Of a DNA stretch of 38,934 bases, positions 25,334 through 33,317 are shown in pieces; position 1 is the stretch's first letter, and every line of letters starts with the position of its first letter. The DNA is from CAZQIC01 sp964593555 (GTDB lineage: Bacteria; Bacteroidota; Bacteroidia; JAFLBG01): NCBI GenBank assembly GCA_964593555.1, contig CAZQIC010000031.1:1-38934 (forward strand). The letters are read 5' to 3'. The position numbers and the translations under genes are program-made. The notes beneath the pieces were generated by a model. The model saw nothing but the letters and a program-made list of their open reading frames with translations. It was not told the origin of the DNA and ran no database searches.

Positions 25334-28300
25334 AAAATTTATACATACAGAAGCCACATTTGAAGCTGCTATTGTGGAACATTTGTGCAAACATGGTTGG
25401 CAACAAGGTAATGCTACGGATTTCAGTAAAGATTTGGCTTTTGATAAAAAAGCAATTTTGTCATTTATACAAAATTCACAAGCAAAGGAATGGGATAAGC
25501 TTATCTCCTACTATAAAGATGATACGGAAAATAAATTTTTCCAACGCCTTTTTAAGGAGTTAGATTTACGCGGGATGTTGGATGTTATACGGCATGGCAT
25601 TGTGGATAGCGGAGTTAAATTAAAATTAGCATATTTCAAACCGGATAGCGGTTTAAATCCAGATACTATTGAGCTTTATAAAAAAAATATTCTTGCCGTA
25701 ACAAGACAGGTCTATTTTTCGGATAAAAACAAGAGGAGTATTGACCTTGTGCTGTCAATAAACGGATTACCAATTGCCACCATAGAATTAAAAAATCATT
25801 TTACCGGACAGGGAGTAAAAGAAGCAATGGAGCAATACAGGACAAGCCGTGATCCTAAAGAACTTTTATTTCAGTTTAAAAAAAGAGCGTTAGTGCATTT
25901 CACAGTTGATCCGGATGAAGTTTATTTTACCACAAAATTAGAAGGAAGTGCCACAAGATTCTTTCCATTTAACAAGGGTTTTAAAAATGCTGCCGGAAAT
26001 CCACCCGCAAAAGATTATACTACTTACCGCACCGCCTATTTTTGGGAGGAAATGCTAAACGTAGACAGTTGGCTTGAATTGATCGGAAGATTCTTGCATT
26101 TGCAGAAGGAAGAATTTACAGTTGATGGAAAAAAATATTGGAAAGAAAATTTGTTGTTCCCAAGATATCATCAAATTGATGTAGTGAGAAAACTAAACCT
26201 TGACGCTAAAATAAGTGGCCCCGGAAAAAATTATCTGATTCAGCATTCGGCAGGCAGCGGCAAGAGTAACAGCATCGCATGGTTAGGATACCGTTTAAGT
26301 AGTTTGTATAATGCTCAAGACAAAAAAATATTTGATTCCATTGTTGTGGTAACTGACAGAAATGTTTTAGATCAGCAATTACAAAACACTATTTATCAGT
26401 TTGAACATAAACAAGGTGTTGTAAAAAGAATTGATGACGATGCAGAGCAATTAGCGGAAGCTATCAAATCGGGAACAAATATCATCATCACTACTTTGCA
26501 GAAATTTCCATTTGCACTCAAGCATCTCTCGGAAATTCCGGACAGGAATTACGCTTTAATAATTGATGAAGCCCATAGTAGTCAAGGAGGTGAAGCCAGT
26601 AGAAAAATGACAGAGGCATTAGCCGGGAAAAATGTTTCACCCGAAGACCAAGAAAAAATTGAAAACAAAATTGAAGGGGAAGAATCTGATTCTGATGATA
26701 ATATTCGCGAAACAATTCTTAAAAGAGGGCCGCAAAAAAATATAAGCATCTTCGCTTTCACTGCAACTCCAAAAGCCAAGACACTTCAAGTTTTTGGAAT
26801 TACTGATAAAGAAGGGAAGCCAAAACCTTTTCATTTGTATTCTATGAGACAGGCAATTGAAGAAGGATTTATTTTAGATATTTTAAAAAATTATACTTCG
26901 TATAAAGAATATTATCAATTCACTAAAGCAATTACTGACGATCCGGAGTTAAACAAACGCAAGGCAGTAAAAGCAATAGGTAGGTTCGCCTCCCTGCATC
27001 CAGTTAGCCTCTCGCAAAAAACGGAAGTAATGGTTGAACATTTTCGTCAGGTAACGATGAAAAAAATTGGTGGGAAGGCAAAAGCAATGGTGGTTGCATC
27101 TTCAAGGAAACATGCACTTCGGTACTATTTAGAATTTAAAGATTATATTAAAGAAAAGGGATACGATCAAGGACAAAATAAAATCAGGACATTAGTTGCT
27201 TTTTCAGGTTCTGTTATTGATGATTTTTATCCCGAAGGAGTTACTGAAAATCAATTAAACGGTTTTGGAGAAAAAGAATTACCTGAGAAATTTGCGACAC
27301 CAGAATATCAGGTCTTATTAGTTGCTGATAAATATCAAACGGGCTTTGATCAACCATTATTACATACAATGTATGTTGATAAAAAACTCTCCGGAGTCAA
27401 GGCTGTGCAAACCCTTTCAAGATTAAATAGAACTTATCCCGGTAAGGAGGACACTTTTATATTAGATTTTACAAATGACAGAGAAACTATCATAGAATCG
27501 TTTCAACCCTACTATGAGTTAACAACAATGAATGAGGTTACCGATCCTAATCATTTATATGACTTAAAGGGGAAGATGGATGTTGCGAATATATACTATC
27601 AGAGTGAAGTCGATGGATTTGCAAAAGTGTTTTATAAGCCCGGCAATACATCTTTAAAAGATCAGGGAAAGCTTTATGGATTAATTGATCCTGCGCTCGA
27701 CAGATATAAAGCAATTGAAAAAGAAGAAATTCAAGACGAATTTAAAAAATCTTTAACTTCTTATGTTCGTCTGTATGCATTCCTTTCACAAATAATGCCT
27801 TTCCAAGATGTCGAATTAGAAAAACTTTATTCTTTCGGAAGATTTTTATTAAGTAAACTTCCAAAAGCCGATTATACTGAGCGATTGAAATTAAACAATG
27901 AAGTAGCACTTGAATATTATCGCTTGCAAAAAATTGCAGAAGGCGATTTAGTTTTGCAAGTACAGGGTGAATATGGGCTTGATCCTACCACCGAGGCCGG
28001 TATCAGTAAACCCAAAGAGGAAAAAGATAAACTTTCCAATATTCTCAATGTTCTTAACAACAAATATGGAACAGAATTTACCGATGCTGATCGATTGTAT
28101 TTTGAACAGTTAGAACAGGCTTTATTTGAAAACGATGAATTGAAAATTAGGGCTCAAAGTAATCCAATTGAAAATTTCAAATATGCTTTTGAAGAAGTGT
28201 TTATTCAAACATTGATTGACCGAATGAAAGATAATGAGGAAATTTTCGATAAGATTATGGCCGACAATGAATTTAAATTAGACGTAAAAGATTGGTTGAC

Positions 28301-28337
28301 AAAGAAAATTTATCAGCGATTTAATCCGCCTAAATAG
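25326..28337 (+). CDS. hsdR: Type I restriction endonuclease subunit
   Basis: The 1003-residue product has the full HsdR layout. The N-terminal nuclease domain carries IDLVLSINGLPIATIELKN (PD-(D/E)xK pattern D..ELK). The SF2 translocase domain has Walker A SAGSGKSNS (from S308), the DEAH box IIDEAHSSQGG (from D414) and motif III FAFTATPK. The second RecA domain has VLLVADKYQTGFDQP and QTLSRLNRTYPGK, followed by a C-terminal helical domain. The subunit translocates unmodified DNA past the HsdM2S core and cuts at a distance. It overlaps the Ntn-hydrolase gene by 8 bp and is followed after 34 bp by the CBASS genes on the same strand. Confidence 0.96.
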   Translation: MSEKFIHTEATFEAAIVEHLCKHGWQQGNATDFSKDLAFDKKAILSFIQNSQAKEWDKLISYYKDDTENKFFQRLFKELDLRGMLDVIRHGIVDSGVKLKLAYFKPDSGLNPDTIELYKKNILAVTRQVYFSDKNKRSIDLVLSINGLPIATIELKNHFTGQGVKEAMEQYRTSRDPKELLFQFKKRALVHFTVDPDEVYFTTKLEGSATRFFPFNKGFKNAAGNPPAKDYTTYRTAYFWEEMLNVDSWLELIGRFLHLQKEEFTVDGKKYWKENLLFPRYHQIDVVRKLNLDAKISGPGKNYLIQHSAGSGKSNSIAWLGYRLSSLYNAQDKKIFDSIVVVTDRNVLDQQLQNTIYQFEHKQGVVKRIDDDAEQLAEAIKSGTNIIITTLQKFPFALKHLSEIPDRNYALIIDEAHSSQGGEASRKMTEALAGKNVSPEDQEKIENKIEGEESDSDDNIRETILKRGPQKNISIFAFTATPKAKTLQVFGITDKEGKPKPFHLYSMRQAIEEGFILDILKNYTSYKEYYQFTKAITDDPELNKRKAVKAIGRFASLHPVSLSQKTEVMVEHFRQVTMKKIGGKAKAMVVASSRKHALRYYLEFKDYIKEKGYDQGQNKIRTLVAFSGSVIDDFYPEGVTENQLNGFGEKELPEKFATPEYQVLLVADKYQTGFDQPLLHTMYVDKKLSGVKAVQTLSRLNRTYPGKEDTFILDFTNDRETIIESFQPYYELTTMNEVTDPNHLYDLKGKMDVANIYYQSEVDGFAKVFYKPGNTSLKDQGKLYGLIDPALDRYKAIEKEEIQDEFKKSLTSYVRLYAFLSQIMPFQDVELEKLYSFGRFLLSKLPKADYTERLKLNNEVALEYYRLQKIAEGDLVLQVQGEYGLDPTTEAGISKPKEEKDKLSNILNVLNNKYGTEFTDADRLYFEQLEQALFENDELKIRAQSNPIENFKYAFEEVFIQTLIDRMKDNEEIFDKIMADNEFKLDVKDWLTKKIYQRFNPPK

Positions 28338-28371
28338 ATTTATTGTAGATGTCGTGAAAATTAAGAACGGA

Positions 28372-28944
28372 ATGAAATCTGAAAAAAAATATGCATTATT
28401 ATTATTAAGTGGCGGAATGGATTCTGCCGCTTGCTTGGATTTCCTTACTTCGAATTCATTTAAAGTGACTTGTCTCTTTGTAAATTATGGACAACTTTCA
28501 TTAAAGTACGAAAGGATTTCAGCAAAAAAGATTGCGAAACATTATGATACACAATTCAAAGAGATTAATCTTTCTGAAATTAAAATAAAAAAAACGGGTT
28601 ATATTCAGGGTAGAAATTTATTACTTTATAGTGTAGCATTGATAAGAGCCGAATTCAAAAAAGGAATAATTTCTTCTGGAATCCATAAGGGTACAAGCTA
28701 TAGTGATTGTTCACCTTTATTCCATGAAAAAGTTCAAGAAATTTACGATATTTATACCGATGGAAGGGTAAGAACATTTTCTCCTTTTGCTGAATGGAAT
28801 AAAAAAGACATTTGGGATTATTGTCAAAATAGGAACGTTCCTTTGAATTTGACTTATAGTTGTGAACGTGGGCAAAAAAAACAGTGTGGCAAGTGCCTCT
28901 CTTGTAAAGACATGAAAAATCTATATGCTGGCAAGAACAAGTAA
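28372..28944 (+). CDS. cap9: QueC-like enzyme of type IV CBASS (Cap9)
   Basis: I use the ATG at 28372 (MKSEKKYALLLLSGGMDSAA); the frame extends to a GTG at 28354. The 190 residues carry the PP-loop SGGMDS (13-18), the QueC segment GIHKGTSYSDC, and a four-cysteine zinc site C164, C172, C175, C178 (SCERGQKKQCGKCLSC). QueC proper makes preQ0 for queuosine. In type IV CBASS the homologue Cap9 is known to attach a 7-amido-7-deazaguanine to the N-terminus of the partner CD-NTase. The adjacent TGT-like, CD-NTase and OGG-like genes place this copy in that role. No queD or queE is nearby, so the precursor would come from host queuosine synthesis. Confidence 0.9.
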   Translation: MKSEKKYALLLLSGGMDSAACLDFLTSNSFKVTCLFVNYGQLSLKYERISAKKIAKHYDTQFKEINLSEIKIKKTGYIQGRNLLLYSVALIRAEFKKGIISSGIHKGTSYSDCSPLFHEKVQEIYDIYTDGRVRTFSPFAEWNKKDIWDYCQNRNVPLNLTYSCERGQKKQCGKCLSCKDMKNLYAGKNK

Positions 28945-29953
28945 TATAATTCATCCAAGCGGAATAACGATTCAAACTCCATTATTGATATCGTCTTTTT
29001 CGAGCAAGGGTTTTCGATTTATTAAAAAAGGAAAGAAACAAAATTCTGAAGCTTTTGAATTGGTTCAAGTAACAGCCGAAGCTCTTACAGAAGCAGTTCT
29101 TTTAAGTGCATATGATTTAAACTATTATTACCCATCGATTAAATCTTTTCGGAGTTTCAGCTTTGCTCCACAGGTTTTATTTATAGATAGTGGAGGATAT
29201 GAAACATTAGAAGATTACGATTTTTCGGAAGCATATCGTCATCCGGCTAAAATAAAGAAATGGAATCTTGCCCTTTATGAAAAGATACTTTCTCAATGGC
29301 CACCTTATTACCCTGCGATAATTGTCAGTTATGATCACGGATCGGAAAGAAGAATGGATTTAAGAAAGCAAATTAGTAGGGCAGAAAAATTGCATTTAAA
29401 ATATCCGACACATCTTATTGATTTTTTAATCAAACCCGGTAAAAAAGGTTCTTTACTCGATATAAATGAAATTATTGCAAATATATCTCTGCTTAAAAAC
29501 TTTCAAATTATTGGACTTACAGAGAAAGAGTTAGGGGAATCCATCTTAGAAAGGATGCAAAATATTAAAAAAGTTAGAGAGGCTCTTGATAGCGTTTCAA
29601 ACAAAGCCCCTATTCACATATTCGGAAACCTTGATCCGCTTAACTCTATTTTATATTTCTTAAGCGGAGCGGAAATATTTGATGGTCTAACATGGCTTCG
29701 TTTTTCATATTACGAGGGAAAAGCATCATATGATCAAAACATTGATACTATTAAGGGAAGAATCGGGCAAAAGGATATTTTGAATAAAAAAATGTCGATG
29801 TACGAAAATATAATTTACATGAATAAATTAAAACAGCAAATGAAATCGTTTTTAAAAGATATGAAAGAGGGAAAAGGGGATGATTCATTTAAGGTTTTTG
29901 AATTCAATTCGGATAAAATTCTAACAGCGTTTAAAACTTTATATTCTTCATAA
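28925..29953 (+). CDS. cap10: TGT-like ancillary protein of type IV CBASS (Cap10)
   Basis: The 342-residue protein resembles tRNA-guanine transglycosylase. It has IIHPSGITIQTPLLISSFSS at the N-terminus, FIDSGGYETLEDYD with D88 at the position of the TGT DSGGFQ aspartate, and HIFGNLDPLNSILYFLSGAE followed by IFDGLTWLRFSYYEG with D253 near the catalytic-aspartate site. It contains no cysteine at all, so the TGT zinc site is missing. In type IV CBASS, Cap10 is described as a TGT fold remodelled to bind the deazaguanine-modified CD-NTase, which fits. It overlaps the QueC-like gene by 20 bp and is followed by the CD-NTase after 1 bp. Confidence 0.85.
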   Translation: MLARTSNIIHPSGITIQTPLLISSFSSKGFRFIKKGKKQNSEAFELVQVTAEALTEAVLLSAYDLNYYYPSIKSFRSFSFAPQVLFIDSGGYETLEDYDFSEAYRHPAKIKKWNLALYEKILSQWPPYYPAIIVSYDHGSERRMDLRKQISRAEKLHLKYPTHLIDFLIKPGKKGSLLDINEIIANISLLKNFQIIGLTEKELGESILERMQNIKKVREALDSVSNKAPIHIFGNLDPLNSILYFLSGAEIFDGLTWLRFSYYEGKASYDQNIDTIKGRIGQKDILNKKMSMYENIIYMNKLKQQMKSFLKDMKEGKGDDSFKVFEFNSDKILTAFKTLYSS

Positions 29954-29954
29954 A

Positions 29955-30884
29955 ATGGGCGGAGGAGGATCATCAACATATTGGAGTTCGTCTGGCGGAG
30001 ACGATATTCTAAAAAAAATACAGAGTGCCGAGAATCAGGCAGAAAAAGCAACCTATGATTCTTGGTTGGCTGATTTTTTCATTTCATCACTTGGAGATTT
30101 TAATAATCGGGATAATGATGAAATAAAAACGCGAATAAACACTATTAAAAATTTACTCGGTAAGGATATTGATGGCGTTATTAGCACTCAATTTGGTGGC
30201 TCTATCGCAAAAAGAACTCATGTTGATGGACTAAGTGATGTAGATACTCTCGCCATCTTAAACGACACTTCGTTAGCCGATAAATCACCAGCAGAAGTAT
30301 TAGATTATTTTTATGATAAACTAAATGAGAAATTTCCCGGCAAAGTTCAGAAAGGAGACATGTCTGTAACAGTTAGTCTTGACGGAAGGGATATTCAATT
30401 ATTACCTGCTTTAAAATATAAATCAGGCATAAAAATATCAGACGGTGGGGAATGGTCTAAGATTGTAAATCCTTCCGTTTTTGCCCGGAAACTTACGATA
30501 ATGAACCAAAACCTTAATGGCAAATTGATCCCGGCTATCAAGCTCATAAAGGCAATGGTGGCTAATTTGCCTGAAAACGCAAAGCTAAAAGGGTATCATA
30601 TTGAGTCTCTCGCAGTCGAAATTTTTTCAAAGAATCAACAATTGGGTGTAAATAACATTAAGGATGTGGTCGTTGGCTTCTTTAAAGAATCGTCTAATTT
30701 GGTCAAGAACCCTATTAAAGATACAACAGGTCAAACATTTTACGTTGACGAGTATTTGGGAAGTAAGCAAAGTGTTAACCGATTAATTGCCGCAGATGCG
30801 CTTGAGAGAATATCGCGAAGGATTGAAATTGCGGAAAGCGGCTCTCAAAAAGATATATGGGAAAACCTAATTAATGGAAGTTAG
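29955..30884 (+). CDS. CD-NTase (cGAS/DncV-like nucleotidyltransferase) of type IV CBASS
   Basis: The 309-residue product has the nucleotidyltransferase core. GGSIAKRTHVDGLSDVDTLA gives the GS helix (82-83) and the metal-binding D95 and D97; the third Asp, D146, is in SLDGRDIQLLPAL. On phage infection such enzymes make cyclic oligonucleotides that activate an effector. The N-terminus is MGGGGSSTYWSSSGGDD, an exposed glycine tail that fits the known deazaguanylation of type IV CD-NTases by Cap9. The start is fixed by this tail and by a 1-bp gap from cap10. The next gene overlaps it by 11 bp. The cyclic nucleotide made cannot be told from sequence. Confidence 0.93.
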   Translation: MGGGGSSTYWSSSGGDDILKKIQSAENQAEKATYDSWLADFFISSLGDFNNRDNDEIKTRINTIKNLLGKDIDGVISTQFGGSIAKRTHVDGLSDVDTLAILNDTSLADKSPAEVLDYFYDKLNEKFPGKVQKGDMSVTVSLDGRDIQLLPALKYKSGIKISDGGEWSKIVNPSVFARKLTIMNQNLNGKLIPAIKLIKAMVANLPENAKLKGYHIESLAVEIFSKNQQLGVNNIKDVVVGFFKESSNLVKNPIKDTTGQTFYVDEYLGSKQSVNRLIAADALERISRRIEIAESGSQKDIWENLINGS

Positions 30885-31515
30885 ACTTAGTACTCATTTA
30901 AAAAACACACTACGGTATTATTACACGGCCAAGCAGGTTGTGGTCAGTTCTGGCTACGAGCATGAAATTTTTTGGCAAGATATCGTTAATGTACAAAACG
31001 TAGATATTCGTTCTTTTTATTCAGAGTATGCATGGGTGGTATTGTCAAGTGGAATGAGAGAAAGCGTTATCAAGAATAAATTTATTGAACTCTCAGATGT
31101 TTTTGAAAATTGGGAAAACCCCTCTTTAGTTAACTCTTGTCAAAATAAATATAGACAGGAGGCATTGAAAATATTTAACCATTCAAAAAAAATTGAAGCA
31201 ATAATTTGGATGGCAAAATATTTATCAAAAATTGAAATAAAAGATGAGATCGCTTTAATCCAAAATGAAGGAATTGAATACTTGTATAGTTATCCATATT
31301 TAGGCCCTGCGACATCACTTCATTTTGCTAAAAACATAGGTTTCTATGTTTCTAAACCCGACAGACATTTATTGCGAATATCCGACCTTCTTGGTTATAC
31401 TTCACCGGACATACTTTGTAAAAAAATATCTTCGGTTATTGGCGAAAAGGAATCAATTGTTGATTTAATTTTGTGGAGATACGCCACCCTTAATAGAAAT
31501 TACCTAACAATTTAA
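30874..31515 (+). CDS. OGG-like HhH-GPD protein of type IV CBASS
   Basis: The 213-residue product has a C-terminal HhH-GPD-type segment: YSYPYLGPATSLHFAKNIGF, then VSKPDRHLLRISDLLGY. This aligns with the 8-oxoguanine DNA glycosylase hairpin and its downstream aspartate (D163). The position of the OGG catalytic lysine appears to be Ala146, so bifunctional lyase chemistry is doubtful. OGG-like genes are a recognised ancillary component of type IV CBASS, and their role is unclear to me. The gene overlaps the CD-NTase by 11 bp and precedes the effector by 4 bp, as expected for a co-translated set. Confidence 0.83.
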   Translation: MEVRLSTHLKNTLRYYYTAKQVVVSSGYEHEIFWQDIVNVQNVDIRSFYSEYAWVVLSSGMRESVIKNKFIELSDVFENWENPSLVNSCQNKYRQEALKIFNHSKKIEAIIWMAKYLSKIEIKDEIALIQNEGIEYLYSYPYLGPATSLHFAKNIGFYVSKPDRHLLRISDLLGYTSPDILCKKISSVIGEKESIVDLILWRYATLNRNYLTI

Positions 31516-31519
31516 TCAG

Positions 31520-32311
31520 ATGCTCAAAACGATAATAAACCTTCTTTTTATAATAGGCTGTGTCTTTGGAGCCGCTTATTTAAAAGATGAAACATGGCGA
31601 GGTGTATTTCTTGGGGGAGCTGTTACTTCCGGTCTTGTGATTGTTGAGTCCGCTGTAGAGAACAGGAAATATCTTTGGCTTCTTTTTATTAGCAAATGTT
31701 TTTATAGAAATAAACTGATCAGGTTTTCCATTTCATATTTGTATCGAATTAAAATCGATGATAAATATCTTCTCGTTAAAGGTAAAAGAATAAACCAATT
31801 TCAACCAGTTGGAGGAGTTTACAAAAGACATCCGGAATCAAAAAGGCAATTAAAAAAATTAGGCGTTTTAGACGATGATAGCATGCCTATTGATGACGAA
31901 AGTAAGGATGACTTAAGATTACGCGTGCCCGGAAAAAATGCGGTTAGTTTGGTAAAATGGTTCGATTCCAAAGAAGGTCGTGAGGTTTCTGCTTTTAGAG
32001 AATTCTGCGAAGAGCTGATATTAACTAACATTTTGGACAAAGATAAATTTCACTACATCGATTATAGCTTTATTGACAGGATAGAAAAAGGTATTAGATT
32101 TTCAAACCACTTTCAGTGTTATGAATATTTAATTGCCGATATTGTTGAATTACGACCAACTACTCCGCAAGTAACAGCACTAAAAAATCTTATTTCTACT
32201 CAAAGCGAAAAGTATATTTGGGTTAACGAAACTACAATCCGTAAAAGAGGCTATCACCTTGATGCCGGTGTTGATGTTACTATTTCTGAAACATCCGAAT
32301 GGACTCTTTAA
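31520..32311 (+). CDS. Two-TM SMODS-associated NUDIX effector of CBASS
   Basis: The 263-residue protein starts with two membrane helices (about residues 4-20 and 28-45), followed by a divergent NUDIX domain. That domain has YLLVKGKRINQFQPVGGVYK and the REFCEEL part of the nudix box at 160-166; the canonical GxxxxxE lead-in is not obvious. It ends with a HLDAGVDVTISE strand. This matches the 2TM-NUDIX effector class of CBASS (called Cap16, as I recall), in which the soluble domain senses the cyclic nucleotide and the helices act on the inner membrane. Position last in the operon and 4 bp after the OGG-like gene supports the effector role. Cell killing by membrane damage is inferred. Confidence 0.85.
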   Translation: MLKTIINLLFIIGCVFGAAYLKDETWRGVFLGGAVTSGLVIVESAVENRKYLWLLFISKCFYRNKLIRFSISYLYRIKIDDKYLLVKGKRINQFQPVGGVYKRHPESKRQLKKLGVLDDDSMPIDDESKDDLRLRVPGKNAVSLVKWFDSKEGREVSAFREFCEELILTNILDKDKFHYIDYSFIDRIEKGIRFSNHFQCYEYLIADIVELRPTTPQVTALKNLISTQSEKYIWVNETTIRKRGYHLDAGVDVTISETSEWTL

Positions 32312-32328
32312 AATTTTTATTTTAAAAG
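32306..32328. terminator. AT-rich bidirectional terminator candidate
   Basis: CTTTAAAAT (32306-32314) pairs with ATTTTAAAAG (32319-32328), one base bulged, with flanking GGA/TCC pairs. It sits exactly where the CBASS and HEPN genes converge and overlaps both stop regions. Confidence 0.4.
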
Positions 32329-33276
32329 ATAGTTCCGGAGTATGTGAGAATAAATTCCTCCCATATGGCCACTTATACCTGAAGTAATATTAAATGCGTG
32401 CATTTTATCAATTTTGGTGAAAGATGCAGCCCACGCTGAATGTTTTTTAATTCCGGCAGGAGAAATGGATTTCCGAATAATAGTATCACTTTTAGATTCC
32501 AAATCGTAGCCTTTTATTTCTCCATTCTCAAATACAACATTCGTCAATAAAAAATAATTAAAACGAGGAGTTAGTGTGCCTCCATCTTTCTTTGGGATAT
32601 AACTTTCCAACGGAAATAGGGGAATACCAATTAAATGATACAACGGAATTGCATCTTTGGTATCGATAAGTAAGAGTTGCATTTTATATAACAAGGTCGT
32701 TTTCTTTCCAAGAACTATTTCGTTTATGCTTTCTAAATTTTTCAAATAAAAATCATTGAATTGTTTTTGTAGTTCGATTCGCTTCTTCCTTAATTCAACG
32801 TTGTCATATATTTCGTTTATCAATTGTACAACAAATAATATTTTATCGGCCATCACAACTCCGGCATAACTATGTCTGTCAGGGTGCAACAAACTATTTC
32901 GGATCTCCCGTAAATGATGAATTATTGAAACGTGGGTATCAAACATATTTATTGCATCAAATTCCTTTATTAGTTTTTCAAAGGACTTCCCAATTTTCCA
33001 ATCAACCCCATTCAGTTCCTTATACCTAATTTTGCAGGCCATTTCAAGTATTTGAAGTGATCTGTTAACAGCCATATCATAGAATTGATATTTGTAATAA
33101 CTGTGGATCATTAAGGATTTTATTGTTTCGAACTCCTTCAGAACATCTTCAGCAACTTCTTTCCTGAAAATAATTTCCGGAACCATCTTTTCAATAAATT
33201 GTTTTTGACTTTCAATATTCCATGCCGACCAAATGCTGTCAGGTTTCAGATATTTTTCTGCCTCAGATAATTTCAT
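32317..33276 (-). CDS. HEPN-domain protein of unknown function, third gene of the viperin unit
   Basis: The 319-residue protein has a helical N-terminal half with SIIHHLREIRNSLLHPDRHS. It contains R126-NSLL-H131, an Rx4H motif diagnostic of HEPN RNase-type domains, within the usual two-helix setting (the upstream helices include AVNRSLQILEMACKIRY). The C-terminal half (about 180-319) is a different, beta-rich domain that I cannot assign (GIPLFPLESYIP, RFNYFLLTNVVFENGEIKGY). HEPN proteins in defence loci often cut RNA when triggered. It lies 41 bp downstream of the viperin gene on the same strand and has no obvious promoter of its own, so it is probably in the same operon. Confidence 0.7.
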   Translation of the reverse strand: MKLSEAEKYLKPDSIWSAWNIESQKQFIEKMVPEIIFRKEVAEDVLKEFETIKSLMIHSYYKYQFYDMAVNRSLQILEMACKIRYKELNGVDWKIGKSFEKLIKEFDAINMFDTHVSIIHHLREIRNSLLHPDRHSYAGVVMADKILFVVQLINEIYDNVELRKKRIELQKQFNDFYLKNLESINEIVLGKKTTLLYKMQLLLIDTKDAIPLYHLIGIPLFPLESYIPKKDGGTLTPRFNYFLLTNVVFENGEIKGYDLESKSDTIIRKSISPAGIKKHSAWAASFTKIDKMHAFNITSGISGHMGGIYSHILRNYLLK

Positions 33277-33317
33277 TTTAACAAGTATATTTTACAAATT
33301 TAACCTTTATGCTTGGT

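Noticed and set aside
28372..29953. QueC and TGT homologues read as a queuosine or DNA-deazaguanine (dpd) modification pathway
   Set aside because: No queD, queE, queF or dpd nuclease/helicase genes are present, the TGT-like protein lacks the zinc cysteines, and both genes overlap or abut a CD-NTase with a glycine-rich N-terminus. Type IV CBASS explains the set better.
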